From: Pseudoalteromonas sp. '520P1 No. 423'
GTDB lineage: Bacteria; Pseudomonadota; Gammaproteobacteria; Enterobacterales; Alteromonadaceae
Assembly (NCBI RefSeq): GCF_001269985.1
Contig: NZ_BBZB01000002.1
Location: forward strand, 1,116,001 to 1,180,000
Reading direction: 5' to 3'
Length of the DNA: 64,000 nt
Positions 46,589 to 56,640 of the stretch are shown here, one piece after another; position 1 is the stretch's first letter, and every line of letters begins with the position of its first letter. The position numbers and the translations under genes were made by a program. The notes beneath the pieces are model-generated. The model did not search any database. It saw only the letters and a list, made by a program, of their open reading frames with translations, and was not told the origin of the DNA.

Positions 46589-47887
46589 ATGAAACACGCA
46601 TCACATCTTAAAGTAACTCCTGAAACACCTGCGGTAAACGGTTCAGGTATGGACCGTAAGGTTACAAACATATCTAAACCATTAAAAAAGTGGTTTACTG
46701 TTTTATTTATAGCGATATGTGTGACAGTTATTGCTTATAGCGTGGTTTCTAAACCAAGTGGAAAAGCTTTATCTGTTGATAGTAATAAAATTGTAATTTC
46801 ATCTGTTACAACAGGTGTTTTTGAAGACTTTATTCCTATACGAGCAAGAGTCACACCAGCAAAAACTGTATTTCTAGATGCTGTTGAAGGTGGCAGAGTT
46901 GAAAAAATATTAGTTGAGGATGGCACCACTTTAAAAGCGGGTGATTTGATTGTTGAGTTATCAAATGCTTCATTACAACTAAATGTTTTAGGTAATGAAG
47001 CTAGAGTTGCCGAACAACTTAATAACATGCGCACGATTGAACTGAACTTAGAGCAAAACCGTTTAAAACATAAAAGCAATATCATCGACATCAAACATCA
47101 AATAAAAATCTTAACGCGAACTTTAAAACGCGAAAAGGATCTTTTACCTACAGGCGCGATTATGCAATCTCAATATGATGATACATCTGATACGCTTTCA
47201 TGGTATCAAGCACGTCTATCGTTGACTTTAGAAAGCCAACAATCAGATACACGCATGCAAAAAGCACAGTTAGTATTTTTAAAAGATACCAGTCAGAGAC
47301 TTGAAAGTAACTTAGCAATATCACGTCAAAACCTAGATAACATGAATGTTCGTGTACCAGTTAATGGCAAGCTGTCAGGATTTGACATTGAAGTAGGACA
47401 AAGCATTGGTCGAGGTGAACGATTAGGGCAAATAGATACACCTAACAATTTCAAATTAACGGCGTTTATTGATGAGTTCTATTTAGGCAGAGTTGATCTT
47501 GGTCAGCATGCTAAATACGAAAATTATGATTTACAAATTTCAAAGATCTACCCACAAGTTCAAAACGGTCAGTTTGAGGTGGACTTTAAGTTTGTCTCCG
47601 CACAACCCAAAGGTATTCGTCGTGGCCAAACCATTCAAATCAAACTGACCTTAGGTGATGCTAGTGAAGCAACACTGATCCCTAATGGCGCATTTTTCCA
47701 AGATACCGGTGGTAAATGGTTATTCGTTGTTAACCAAGATGATAATGAAGCTCTAAGACGCAATGTACGCCTAGGCCGTCGTAATAATCAATTTATTGAA
47801 GTGATTGAAGGCCTTGAATTAGGTGAACAAGTGGTGACTAGTCCTTATAGCAGTTACCAAGATATGCACCGACTGAACTTTAACTAG
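46589..47887 (+). CDS. HlyD/MacA-type periplasmic adaptor protein
   Basis: 432 aa membrane-fusion protein. Cytoplasmic lead, one helix at about 36-54 (WFTVLFIAICVTVIAYSVVS), a lipoyl half-domain (GGRVEKILVEDGTTLKAGDL), a long coiled hairpin (about 130-235) and the second lipoyl/beta-barrel half (VNGKLSGFDIEVGQSIGRGE). It bridges an inner-membrane ABC permease to the outer membrane. First gene of the exporter operon; the ATPase follows 75 bases on. Confidence 0.92.
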   Translation: MKHASHLKVTPETPAVNGSGMDRKVTNISKPLKKWFTVLFIAICVTVIAYSVVSKPSGKALSVDSNKIVISSVTTGVFEDFIPIRARVTPAKTVFLDAVEGGRVEKILVEDGTTLKAGDLIVELSNASLQLNVLGNEARVAEQLNNMRTIELNLEQNRLKHKSNIIDIKHQIKILTRTLKREKDLLPTGAIMQSQYDDTSDTLSWYQARLSLTLESQQSDTRMQKAQLVFLKDTSQRLESNLAISRQNLDNMNVRVPVNGKLSGFDIEVGQSIGRGERLGQIDTPNNFKLTAFIDEFYLGRVDLGQHAKYENYDLQISKIYPQVQNGQFEVDFKFVSAQPKGIRRGQTIQIKLTLGDASEATLIPNGAFFQDTGGKWLFVVNQDDNEALRRNVRLGRRNNQFIEVIEGLELGEQVVTSPYSSYQDMHRLNFN

Positions 47888-47962
47888 CTAATAAAAAAAC
47901 AATACAAATTTAACGATTGAACCAAAGATTAAAAAGCTCGAGCAGAGCACTAGGAATTTATC

Positions 47963-48655
47963 ATGCTAAAACTAAATAACTTAACACGCGTATATCAAAC
48001 AGATGACGTAGAAACATCTGCCTTAAACAATGTCAGCATTGATATAGCTAAAGGAGAGTTTGTCGCCATTATGGGCCCTTCGGGTTGTGGAAAATCGACC
48101 CTGCTCAATACTATTGGCATGTTGGATTCACCGAGCAGTGGCGACTACATTTTCAATGGAGAGAATGTTGCTGGGTATTCAGAAAAGCAGCTTTCAGTAA
48201 TTCGTAAAAAAAGCATTGGTTTTATCTTTCAAAACTTTAATTTAATTGATGAGTTAACCGTGGCTGAAAATATTGAGTTGGCATTAATTTATCACAACAT
48301 CCCTACGGCAGTTCGTAAATCTAAAGTTGAGAGGGTCATGGATAAGGTAGGTATTGCCCATCGCGCTAAGCACTTACCTAGTCAATTATCTGGTGGACAA
48401 CAACAGCGTGTTGCAGTAGCGAGAGCAGTGGTTGGCGATCAACAAATGATATTAGCCGATGAGCCAACCGGTAATTTAGATAGTGCTCATGGTCAAGAGG
48501 TCATGGAAATGCTGCAAACGCTTAATGACGAAGGCACTACCATAGTTATGGTGACACATAGTCCAGCACATGCAGATTATGCCAGACGTACTATTAATTT
48601 ATTTGATGGTCATGTTGTGGCACAAAGTATTCGTGCTGCTGAGAAAACAGCTTAG
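47963..48655 (+). CDS. MacB/LolD-type ABC transporter ATPase
   Basis: 230 aa, the size of a lone ATPase. Walker A GPSGCGKST, Q-loop FQNFNLIDEL, signature LSGGQQQRVAVARA, Walker B MILADEPTGNLD and the switch His (VTHSP) are intact. It should energise the FtsX-type permease that follows 34 bases later. Confidence 0.95.
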   Translation: MLKLNNLTRVYQTDDVETSALNNVSIDIAKGEFVAIMGPSGCGKSTLLNTIGMLDSPSSGDYIFNGENVAGYSEKQLSVIRKKSIGFIFQNFNLIDELTVAENIELALIYHNIPTAVRKSKVERVMDKVGIAHRAKHLPSQLSGGQQQRVAVARAVVGDQQMILADEPTGNLDSAHGQEVMEMLQTLNDEGTTIVMVTHSPAHADYARRTINLFDGHVVAQSIRAAEKTA

Positions 48656-48689
48656 CCTTAATTAATGTAATTAATATTAGGAGAAATTT

Positions 48690-51188
48690 ATGTTTCGCAA
48701 TTACTTTATTACCTTTTGGCGCAATATCATTAAAAACGGTGTTTTTTCAGTTATTAATATTTTTGGTCTAGCCATTGGTTTGATGTGCTGTATTTTAATC
48801 ATGTTATTTGTTCGCCAAGAATCAGGCTTTGATACTTGGCTAAAAGACAATGATCGTTTAGTTCGCATGCACACCACTTACTCTCTTCCAAATCAGGAGG
48901 TTTTTGACACTGTACGTTCTGCAGGCAGAATGATGCCTGCGATCAAAAGTTATGCTAAAACAGAAATTGAAGAGGGCGTGCGTTTGATTCAGTTTGGTAT
49001 GACAGTTAGGCAAAATGAAGATGCTTTTCCTGAAGATTTTACTATGGTTGATAGCAGATTTTTTAACCTATTTGATTTGCCTTTTGTCCATGGTTCTAAA
49101 GAGTCGTCGTTCAACAAACCGATGGATTTGGTTATTAGTGAAGAACTTGCTTATAAATACTTTGGAAAAAGTGACGTGATTGGCGAAACTCTAACAGTTT
49201 GTTGTGTTGAAGAAAATACCACCACATTGACTATCACAGGGGTTATCAAGGATTTGCCTGAGGCAACGCATTTAAATACAGATTTAATCGTCTATTTACA
49301 GCCGGCTTTGTTTAGCGAAAACGATGAGATGTTAAATACGTGGACCAGCGTCAACGTTTACAGTTATTTTAAATTAAATCCCGGCGTTAAAATAACGCAA
49401 TTACAGCAACGGATTAATTATTGGCTAAACAATGAGAGTCCGTTAACCGAACGTTTTGCCAAAAACTCCCCTTCAGGAACCGTTACTGATGTTTTTCAGT
49501 TAAAGTTAATGGCAGTGCCAGATTTGCACCTACAAGCTAAGCGGGATGCTGGTAGCATGGGAGATTTAACACCCATGGGCGATCGGAATATGATCATCAC
49601 TTTCATTATTGTCGCAGCTTTAGTGTTATTAATTGCTTGTATTAACTTTATGAATCTGTCTACGGCTAAAGCCAGTAAAAGAGCGCGTGAAGTAGCAATG
49701 CGAAAAGTATTAGGTGCCAGTAGAACCCAAGTAGCTATTCAGTTTTTAGGGGAAGCGATTGGCTTAGTGCTCTTGTCATTGCTCTTTGCCTTAGTCGCGG
49801 TTGAGTTAATACTGCCCTTATATAATGAAGTATTAGGTAAAGAGTTATCCTTACATTTGTTTGATGAACCTAGTCTATTATTTATGTTACTTGGACTTGC
49901 TGTATGTGTAGGAGTTGGTGCAGGCGTATACCCAGCATTGTATTTATCACGATTTTTACCTGGAAAAATATTAAAGTCGAGTAAAAGTGTTGAGTCAAAA
50001 AGTTCAGCTAAATTTAGAAGTGCTTTAGTTGTTTTTCAATTTTCGACTTCAATCATTTTAGTAATATCAACTTTAGTTATTTACGGACAAACACTATTTT
50101 CTAATAACATGGAAGTCGGTTATAAAAGTGACAATAAATTAATCCTTAATATTCGTTCGGCGGGCGATAATCTTGCAAGTTTAAAACAAGAATTATTAAA
50201 TCTACCTGAAGTGACGAGTGTGACTTTGTCTTCAGAGGCGCCTTCACAAGATAATGAAAATAATCGTGGATTTAAGCTTTTAGAAACTCATGAAACGGGT
50301 GTTAACAACGAATCACTCAGTATGAATCAGTATAATATGGGCTATGGCTTCTTTGAAGCTTATGGTGTTAAACCTCTGGCAGGTAGGCTCTTTGATGAAA
50401 ATTTTGGCACTGATACACTTAAACAAGTGGCAGCAGGAGAACTGGGTCAAAGCAGCGCTATACTCAACCATTCATCTTTGAAAAAGTTTGGCTTTAAAAG
50501 CCCACAAGATGCCATAGGTAAAACATTGGCAACTGATATCCGTGGTAAGCAACATTTAACCATCATTGGTGTGATTCCAGATATTTACTTTCGTTCAATT
50601 AGATTTGGTGTAAGGGCGTCAGTGTATACGTTAAATCCAGAATTATTCAACGTAGCAAACATCTCATTTACTGCTGATAACATGCCAAACCTGATTAGTA
50701 GTATTGAAAGTGTATGGAAAAGTAATGTACCTATGCAGCCTATTAACTTACAGTTTTTAAGTGAAATGATGGCGGCGCAATATCATGATGAATTAACTAC
50801 AGCGCAGTTGTTCTTAGTCTTTTCATTAATTGCCATCGTAATCGCGTGTTTAGGTTTATATGGTTTATCAGCTTTTACGGTAGAGCGCAGAACTAAAGAA
50901 ATAGGTATTCGTAAAGTGATGGGCGCTAGCGTAAAAGACATCGTAGCCTTACTTATTTGGCAATTCTCAAAACCAGTAGTATTAGCTAATCTTATTGCTT
51001 GGCCTATTGCGTCTTTTATGATGTTAACTTGGCTTGAGAACTTCCCTTATCGTATAGATACTTTATGGTTAGTGCCTATTTGTTTATCGGTTGGTGTTTT
51101 ATCTTTATTAATCGCTTGGAGTACAGTGGGCTCAAACGCAGCAACTGTAGCAAGAAAGAACCCTATTAAGTCATTAAGGTATGAATAA
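48690..51188 (+). CDS. Large FtsX/MacB-type ABC permease with duplicated core
   Basis: 832 aa. The N-terminal helix (SVINIFGLAIGLMCCILIML) and periplasmic MacB-like core (about 50-280) lead to a first FtsX helix set (about 296-440; ASKRAREVAMRKVLGASRTQ), then a second periplasmic core (about 470-690) and a second FtsX set (about 705-832; RRTKEIGIRKVMGASVKDIV). The two-fold internal repeat makes a full permease in one chain. The ligand is unknown; relatives export peptides, lipoproteins or antibiotics. Confidence 0.92.
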   Translation: MFRNYFITFWRNIIKNGVFSVINIFGLAIGLMCCILIMLFVRQESGFDTWLKDNDRLVRMHTTYSLPNQEVFDTVRSAGRMMPAIKSYAKTEIEEGVRLIQFGMTVRQNEDAFPEDFTMVDSRFFNLFDLPFVHGSKESSFNKPMDLVISEELAYKYFGKSDVIGETLTVCCVEENTTTLTITGVIKDLPEATHLNTDLIVYLQPALFSENDEMLNTWTSVNVYSYFKLNPGVKITQLQQRINYWLNNESPLTERFAKNSPSGTVTDVFQLKLMAVPDLHLQAKRDAGSMGDLTPMGDRNMIITFIIVAALVLLIACINFMNLSTAKASKRAREVAMRKVLGASRTQVAIQFLGEAIGLVLLSLLFALVAVELILPLYNEVLGKELSLHLFDEPSLLFMLLGLAVCVGVGAGVYPALYLSRFLPGKILKSSKSVESKSSAKFRSALVVFQFSTSIILVISTLVIYGQTLFSNNMEVGYKSDNKLILNIRSAGDNLASLKQELLNLPEVTSVTLSSEAPSQDNENNRGFKLLETHETGVNNESLSMNQYNMGYGFFEAYGVKPLAGRLFDENFGTDTLKQVAAGELGQSSAILNHSSLKKFGFKSPQDAIGKTLATDIRGKQHLTIIGVIPDIYFRSIRFGVRASVYTLNPELFNVANISFTADNMPNLISSIESVWKSNVPMQPINLQFLSEMMAAQYHDELTTAQLFLVFSLIAIVIACLGLYGLSAFTVERRTKEIGIRKVMGASVKDIVALLIWQFSKPVVLANLIAWPIASFMMLTWLENFPYRIDTLWLVPICLSVGVLSLLIAWSTVGSNAATVARKNPIKSLRYE

Positions 51189-51203
51189 ATTTGGGTATAA
51201 AAT

Positions 51204-51238
51204 AAGCTCGGAGCTTAATAAGTAAACCGAGCTTTTTG
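51204..51238 (+). terminator. Terminator of the exporter operon
   Basis: AAGCTCGG / CCGAGCTT 8-bp stem, 15-base loop, followed by TTTTT. Confidence 0.82.
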
Positions 51239-51245
51239 TATCCAT

Positions 51246-52043
51246 TTATAGATTATTTGTCATATTTAAAATTGCGATTTCTCTTTTAACACTTAAATGA
51301 GAATGAAATAATAATGCTTCTTCATTTTTTGAAATATCAGAAATCATTAACCTAGGATCTAGATCAGGGTAAACCTGCCTACTTTGAAGTGATTTTAAGT
51401 CAACCATCCAAATTTGATTGTTATTTTTGAAATTAACTTGAACTACAGCATTTTTATCTGTTATTAGAATATTCTCAATATTGCCCGTATCACTATACCA
51501 AAGCTTTGAAATCTGATTATTGTTATCAATTTTTGATATCTGTTTATTGTTATTAAAGTATATATTATCATCTGAATCTAAGATCGAACAGCTTGCTGGT
51601 ATATCCACTAAAACGTCTATCTTTGTGGATGAAAGATTTAACTTCGCAGGTTTTGATTGCCCATTTTTTATTAAGTTAACGAGTAAAGCATGATCTTTAT
51701 TAAACCAATCTCTAATATATATTTTATTATCTAACTTTTCTTTTGTTAATTCTGACGCTGTATTAGCATCAAACATATACAATTGAGTCGTAGTGGCTAA
51801 AGCAACTTTACTGCCATCAGGTGACCATGTAAAACCAAAGAATTCTTCATGTTCAGGATTAATAAATAATACCTTTTCGCTTTCCTTATCACTAATAACT
51901 AATTGCGAAAACCCTCGCCTGCTTGTCTGATATATAAATCGATTTTCAGAAGGAGAATATAACGGCTGTAAATCTAAAGATTCAGTATCTATCAGTTTTG
52001 TTAATTCTTGCTGTTCTTTACTAAAATAAGTAACTTTACCAAT
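51246..52043 (-). pseudogene. Headless C-terminal fragment of a PD40/TolB-like beta-propeller protein
   Basis: An open frame with no proper start runs from a TAG at 52044 to the stop at 51246 (about 265 codons). It contains propeller repeats such as PLYSPSENRFIYQTSRRG and FGFTWSPDGSKVALATTTQL. This is the sensor part of CadC-like winged-helix regulators common in Alteromonadales. The DNA-binding N terminus is missing and the frame ends exactly where the neighbouring plus-strand fragment begins. Confidence 0.65.
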
Positions 52044-52334
52044 CTAAAGCAGCACTATGATGATTTTGGTAAACGTTTTGGATTTGATGCCCAAATTGAA
52101 TTAGAGTTACTACAAAAATTAAGTGTTTATTTTGCAATGTCTACTAAGCCAGAAGATGCACTAAATATTAAACATGTGATTAATTATGGTTTAAGTTTAA
52201 ATCGAAATAACGCTGATTCTTTTTGGGAAATGGCCAATTATTTAAAAGAAATTGATAACTTAACATCAGCAAATAAAATTAAAAAAAACATTTGTGACTT
52301 ACAACCTGAATTTAATCTTTGTTCGCTTAAATAG
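52041..52334 (+). pseudogene. Headless C-terminal fragment, probably of an alpha/beta-hydrolase-type protein
   Basis: Recognisable from LKQHYDDFGKRFGFDAQIEL to the stop at 52334, about 96 codons with a helical TPR-like end (GLSLNRNNADSFWEMANYLK). A possible TTG start at 52008 only borrows antisense sequence of the propeller fragment. The LKQHY--FGKRFGF segment resembles the C-terminal part of IroE/esterase-like proteins; the assignment is weak. The first part of the gene is gone. Confidence 0.5.
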
Positions 52335-52355
52335 GGCCATTATGTAGAAATAAAT

Positions 52356-52381
52356 AGAGCAGTATTAACTGCTCTTTTTTG
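52356..52381 (+). terminator. Terminator after the hydrolase fragment
   Basis: AGAGCAGT-ATTA-ACTGCTCT hairpin followed by six T. Confidence 0.82.
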
Positions 52382-52410
52382 TTTTTTAAACTTATTTAAA
52401 AGTATAAAAC

Positions 52411-52923
52411 CTAAAGACCTTTAAAAGCAGTCTCTACTTGTGCAAAGTGCGTTAAAACTTCTTCAACTTCATGTTTAGCTTGTTCACGCTGTTTGTCAGT
52501 TTTAATACCTATCACTGCCATAGCTTGAACTGTTGCAGGGTGTACTAACAAATCTTTTGCGTGATAACAGTTTGCATCTGTAAGTTGTGGTAATTTACCA
52601 TCTGCATGGTAACCAGATTCTATTTCACTTAATGGTAAAGTAGGAATAATATCAGCAGCTTTACTTACTGCAGTTAAATACTCATCACACTGAGGAAACT
52701 TTGCAATGAATGCCTTTATGATAGGTTGAGACACCTCAACTAAAGTTTCTGAGTATTCTTCAACTTTTGCGTCATTGCCTTTTTGTGAAATTAAAGAAAC
52801 AAGTTTCTGTGCATTGTCTTTATAATTTGCAAATAATTCATCTGCTGTTGGCGCTACTTGGTCTTTTGTCATAGAACATGCTGATAACGCTATAACAGCT
52901 GAAATACATAATAATTTTTTCAT
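52411..52923 (-). CDS. Small lipoprotein of unknown function
   Basis: 170 aa. Lipoprotein signal (VIALSAC, Cys16) followed by a soluble helical body (PTADELFANYKDNAQKLVSL). There is a CDEYL and a DANCYH segment but no known domain. Probably anchored in the inner or outer membrane. It stands alone between terminators. Confidence 0.65.
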   Translation of the reverse strand: MKKLLCISAVIALSACSMTKDQVAPTADELFANYKDNAQKLVSLISQKGNDAKVEEYSETLVEVSQPIIKAFIAKFPQCDEYLTAVSKAADIIPTLPLSEIESGYHADGKLPQLTDANCYHAKDLLVHPATVQAMAVIGIKTDKQREQAKHEVEEVLTHFAQVETAFKGL

Positions 52924-53077
52924 AATAACCTAGTTTGAACACTAAAAATAAAGGTTAATGATAACTATTATTAATAACTTTGACTAGCTTAATATTCGTT
53001 ATATATAGAATTACATTTATCATTGTTAGAAATCAGCATATCAAAGGGAGTATTTTTTAATATTAAACAAGATACGC

Positions 53078-53587
53078 TTATTTAGATTCTTTTTTAAATC
53101 CTGGTAATTGATAGCGCATTACCTCAGCATTTTTTTCATGGCTGTATATTTCATTGATATATTTTCCGCTACAACTTTCAATTACTTTTCTTGAAGCAAT
53201 ATTATTTGACTCACAGGTAATAATCACAGTTTGGCTGATAATATTTTGTTGCAACCAAGAAAGCATCAATTTCGCCACCCCTTTACCCCTTGCCGTAGGT
53301 TTAGTTTCATAACCTACATGGCCAACAACCCTTTCGATATAAGGTGTTGTACCATGTCGAACTCTAATAGTTCCCAATATTTCATCATTCTCGATGCAAA
53401 AAAAAGTAGATGTTTTAGGCCAATCCTCAGGAAGAAAATCTTCGATGGTATGCGACACTATTTTTTCTAGATAGGACTTTGGGTCTTGAAGTGGCATTTC
53501 ATACTTCTTAATACCACTATCCAAACATGCTAGCAAAAAGTCTTTGTAAGACTCTAAGTGATCCATTGTTGCGGGTAAAACTTCCAT
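53078..53587 (-). CDS. GNAT-family N-acetyltransferase
   Basis: 169 aa. Acetyl-CoA-binding segment VGHVGYETKPTARGKGVAKL and the following ITCESNNIASRKVIES motif are typical of RimI-like acetyltransferases. The DEILGTIRVRHGT strand precedes them. The substrate is unknown. Confidence 0.82.
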   Translation of the reverse strand: MEVLPATMDHLESYKDFLLACLDSGIKKYEMPLQDPKSYLEKIVSHTIEDFLPEDWPKTSTFFCIENDEILGTIRVRHGTTPYIERVVGHVGYETKPTARGKGVAKLMLSWLQQNIISQTVIITCESNNIASRKVIESCSGKYINEIYSHEKNAEVMRYQLPGFKKESK

Positions 53588-53666
53588 TCTTTACCTTGTT
53601 TAAATAAACTCTAAAAACATATACTAGCTGCTTTATTCAATTGAGTCATAAATTTAACATGATTTT

Positions 53667-54290
53667 TCAAAATAAGTATTTATTTGAATCTTGTATCTGA
53701 TTGTACAAAGGATTAATTTCATCGGCTTGTTTGAAGTCTAGCGCTTTAAATGGTTCAAGCTCTTCAGGGGTCTCCCCTTTCATTAAAGCTGCCTTTTGCT
53801 CTTCCAATTGCACTTTAAGATCATTAATGCGTTCACGTAATATATCTTTATCTGATTGTGTTAAAGCTGATGAACTTTCAATATCTTGACCTGTTAAAGT
53901 CAGCATATCAATTTTAACTTCAATCTCTTTAACTTTTAAGAAATCAATGCCTAAACGCGCAAATAAAATGGCATCTTTCATCTCATGACGCTCAACTTCC
54001 ACTTTGATAGGTACTTCAGTGATCTCTTTAATTACCTTATTAAAATAGCTTAAATCGTATTCTCTTTTTTCTAAACTTGAATCCATTGTTTGCTGAACTT
54101 CTACCCCAAGTTCACGATAGAGTGATTGTACATTATCTGAAATTTCATCGGAGCCAAAACCAGCCATTGGATCAGGCTGTTTAGACATAACTTCAAATAA
54201 TTTAAAACTCGTTGATGTGGTTTTAGAGATATTATTGTCTGAATGATTTGCTGAATTTATTCCAGGTAATTGATTGCTGATAATTGACAT
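53667..54290 (-). CDS. Soluble coiled-coil protein of unknown function
   Basis: 207 aa, no signal peptide and no membrane segment. The C-terminal third is strongly helical (QSDKDILRERINDLKVQLEE, then QKAALMKGETPEE). The N-terminal part is low-complexity (Ser/Asn-rich). No family recognised. A 54-base gap separates it from the gene upstream on the same strand. Confidence 0.55.
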   Translation of the reverse strand: MSIISNQLPGINSANHSDNNISKTTSTSFKLFEVMSKQPDPMAGFGSDEISDNVQSLYRELGVEVQQTMDSSLEKREYDLSYFNKVIKEITEVPIKVEVERHEMKDAILFARLGIDFLKVKEIEVKIDMLTLTGQDIESSSALTQSDKDILRERINDLKVQLEEQKAALMKGETPEELEPFKALDFKQADEINPLYNQIQDSNKYLF

Positions 54291-54344
54291 GTTGTTCCTT
54301 TAATTAACGAATAAAGCAATTACCCAAGCAATCATTAAGCCAAC

Positions 54345-54713
54345 TTATTGTGGATTGATAATGTTAATCAGCTTTTTAATGAATTTTTTTACAGCTTTTT
54401 TGTCATCAAACTTAAATGATATGCCGTAATGTATTTCGTTTATGCCTTTACGCACCCTTTTTGGAAAACGCGTCATTTCAGCATTATGAAAATAATCACT
54501 TCTTTTAGTAACTCCGTCAATATCACTTAAATCAGTCACAAACACTTCAAATACCGGGCGGATAATTATATGTGGTGTATTTCCCTCAATATGTAGATAA
54601 AAAGCCTCTTTTACTTTAGGTAGCATATATTCAGTGATTTTTTTCATTGTAAAGTTAGTTCTGCACTCTAAGTTTGTTAACAGTGTCTTTATTTCTTGTT
54701 CTTCAATACTCAA
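54345..54713 (-). CDS. Small soluble protein of unknown function
   Basis: 122 aa, mixed alpha/beta appearance with a central HIIIRPVFEVFVTDLSDIDG and a basic C-terminal stretch (KFDDKKAVKKFIKKLINI). No recognised domain. Probably in one unit with the coiled-coil gene downstream. Confidence 0.5.
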   Translation of the reverse strand: MSIEEQEIKTLLTNLECRTNFTMKKITEYMLPKVKEAFYLHIEGNTPHIIIRPVFEVFVTDLSDIDGVTKRSDYFHNAEMTRFPKRVRKGINEIHYGISFKFDDKKAVKKFIKKLINIINPQ

Positions 54714-55113
54714 AACTGACTCTCTTATTTCTTACGATTTTAATGCTAAGGATGCTTAGTGTAAGGATTTCCACTTGAAATGCTATAGACAATTTTGGGT
54801 TTCAAATTGAATTGATGCAAAATGATACTAATACCAATTGTATTAATTAACTTCCCATTCAGCGGGAGATAAAAGCGCTTTAGACAAGGCAAATAATTGA
54901 AGTCATAGTTATTCTCGGCAATAGCTCCTGCATTGCGCTACCTTCTGAATCCATTCAGTCGTATTTCAAAATTATTTAACGCAGTATAAATCGTTTTTAA
55001 ACCCGCCTTACAGGAGTCTATGGGGATTTACACTTCGTTGTTATGTTATCTTTTAAGGGCTAAATAAAGCAAACATCATAGCGCAGATATTATTGCGCTA
55101 TGATTAAAAACAT
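54714..55113. repeat. Intergenic repeat element of the kind scattered in Alteromonadales
   Basis: No gene. From about 54830 the text ATACCAATTGTATTAATTAA followed by CTTCCCATTCAGCGGGAG looks like a dispersed intergenic repeat, and AGCTCCTGCATTGCGCTACC occurs within it. A degenerate version of the first part is visible again near 62514-62552. I recognise the style from marine Alteromonadales genomes, but the copy number here is unknown. Confidence 0.4.
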
Positions 55114-56595
55114 TTAAAGATAACGGTTTTCTAGGTGGATTTTGAAGTGCTGTGCATTTAAAGTTTTACCTGTAGCTTGTTTAACTAATTCATCTGTTGA
55201 TAATAATGACGCTTTTGACCAAACGTTTTTACCTAACCAATCAAATATGGGGCTCAGGTTTTGTTGCTCAACCAAACTATCAACTTTAATTTCTTTATTC
55301 ATAGCAGACATAAACTGTGCAGCATACATAGCACCTAAAGTATATGATGGAAAATAACCAAACGAGCCATCAGTCCAATGAATATCTTGCATACACCCAT
55401 TAGTGTAATTATCTTTAGTTGATAAACCTAAATACATTTTCATTTTAGCATCCCATAACTCAGGGATATCTTTATGAGATATTTTTCCATTCATTAAATC
55501 ACGTTCTATTTCGTAACGTAAGATTACGTGTGCAGGATAAGTTACTTCATCTGCATCTACTCGAATAAATCCAGGAGACACTCGGGTATAAAGCTTTAAA
55601 AAGTTATCACTTTCAAATACCGGTGAATTTGTTTGTTTAAATATAGATGCAGCCATAGGGGCTAAGCTATTTATAAAAGCTTCACTTCTCCCTAGTTGCA
55701 TTTCAAAAAATAAACTTTGTGACTCATGTATGCCCATAGAACGCGCACTGCCAACAGGTAATGTGTTTAATGCTTTAGGTAAACCTTGTTCATAACGTGC
55801 ATGGCCTGTTTCATGGACTATGCCCATTAATGATTGTACAAAATCACTTTCATCATATCTGGTAGTAATACGAACATCTGACGGTACACCGCCACAAAAA
55901 GGATGCGCACTAACATCTAATCTGCCGTGGTTAAAATCAAACCCTAGCATCTTCATCACATCTAGGCCTAGTTGTTTTTGTTGTTCTTGCGGATATGTGC
56001 CTTTTGGTGCAATAAACGATTCTTTGGATTGTTTATCAGATATTTGTGTAATTAAATCTGGCAGCCAAGTTTTTACGTCACTAAATAGGACATCTAAAGA
56101 TTGGGTCGTTATACCAGGCTCATACAAATCAAGCATGGCATCATAAGGCGTTAAATTAGCTGCTTGTGCTCTTATTTTGGCTTCTTCTTGAGATAGTGCA
56201 ACAACTTGAGCAAAGTTATTTTCAAATCCATGCCAATCATTATCGCCTCTTTGAGTACGCCAAGCATGTTCACATTGTGATCCAGCCAAGGATTTAGCTT
56301 CTACAAGTTTTTCAGGTAATACTGTCGCATGCTGCCAATGGCGTTTCATTTCAATAAAGCTAGCAGCTTCAATACTTGATAGTTCGTTTTGATTAACATT
56401 AGAAAACCAGTCACCTAATTGAGGGAGCGTTAATAGATGATGAATATGAACTGATAGTTCTGCCATTGATTCTGAACGCGCCTGATTACCACCACTTGGC
56501 ATGACAGCGGCCTGATCCCAACCACATATAGAAGCCAAATGTTTAAATCGAGAAATCTTTTCAAAATGTGATACGAGCTTTTGATAATCCTGCAT
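55114..56595 (-). CDS. M32-family carboxypeptidase (Taq-type)
   Basis: 493 aa cytoplasmic metallo-carboxypeptidase. The zinc motif HETGH (about 258-262, in GIVHETGHARYEQ) is present, as are GIHESQSLFFEMQLGRS and the C-terminal DIHWTDGSFGYFPSYTLGAM, all M32 signatures. Full family length. It releases C-terminal residues from peptides, fitting the proteolytic theme of the window. It stands alone on the minus strand. Confidence 0.93.
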   Translation of the reverse strand: MQDYQKLVSHFEKISRFKHLASICGWDQAAVMPSGGNQARSESMAELSVHIHHLLTLPQLGDWFSNVNQNELSSIEAASFIEMKRHWQHATVLPEKLVEAKSLAGSQCEHAWRTQRGDNDWHGFENNFAQVVALSQEEAKIRAQAANLTPYDAMLDLYEPGITTQSLDVLFSDVKTWLPDLITQISDKQSKESFIAPKGTYPQEQQKQLGLDVMKMLGFDFNHGRLDVSAHPFCGGVPSDVRITTRYDESDFVQSLMGIVHETGHARYEQGLPKALNTLPVGSARSMGIHESQSLFFEMQLGRSEAFINSLAPMAASIFKQTNSPVFESDNFLKLYTRVSPGFIRVDADEVTYPAHVILRYEIERDLMNGKISHKDIPELWDAKMKMYLGLSTKDNYTNGCMQDIHWTDGSFGYFPSYTLGAMYAAQFMSAMNKEIKVDSLVEQQNLSPIFDWLGKNVWSKASLLSTDELVKQATGKTLNAQHFKIHLENRYL

Positions 56596-56640
56596 AAATT
56601 CCCCTTAATTATCTGAAAAATATATTAATAATATGAGATA

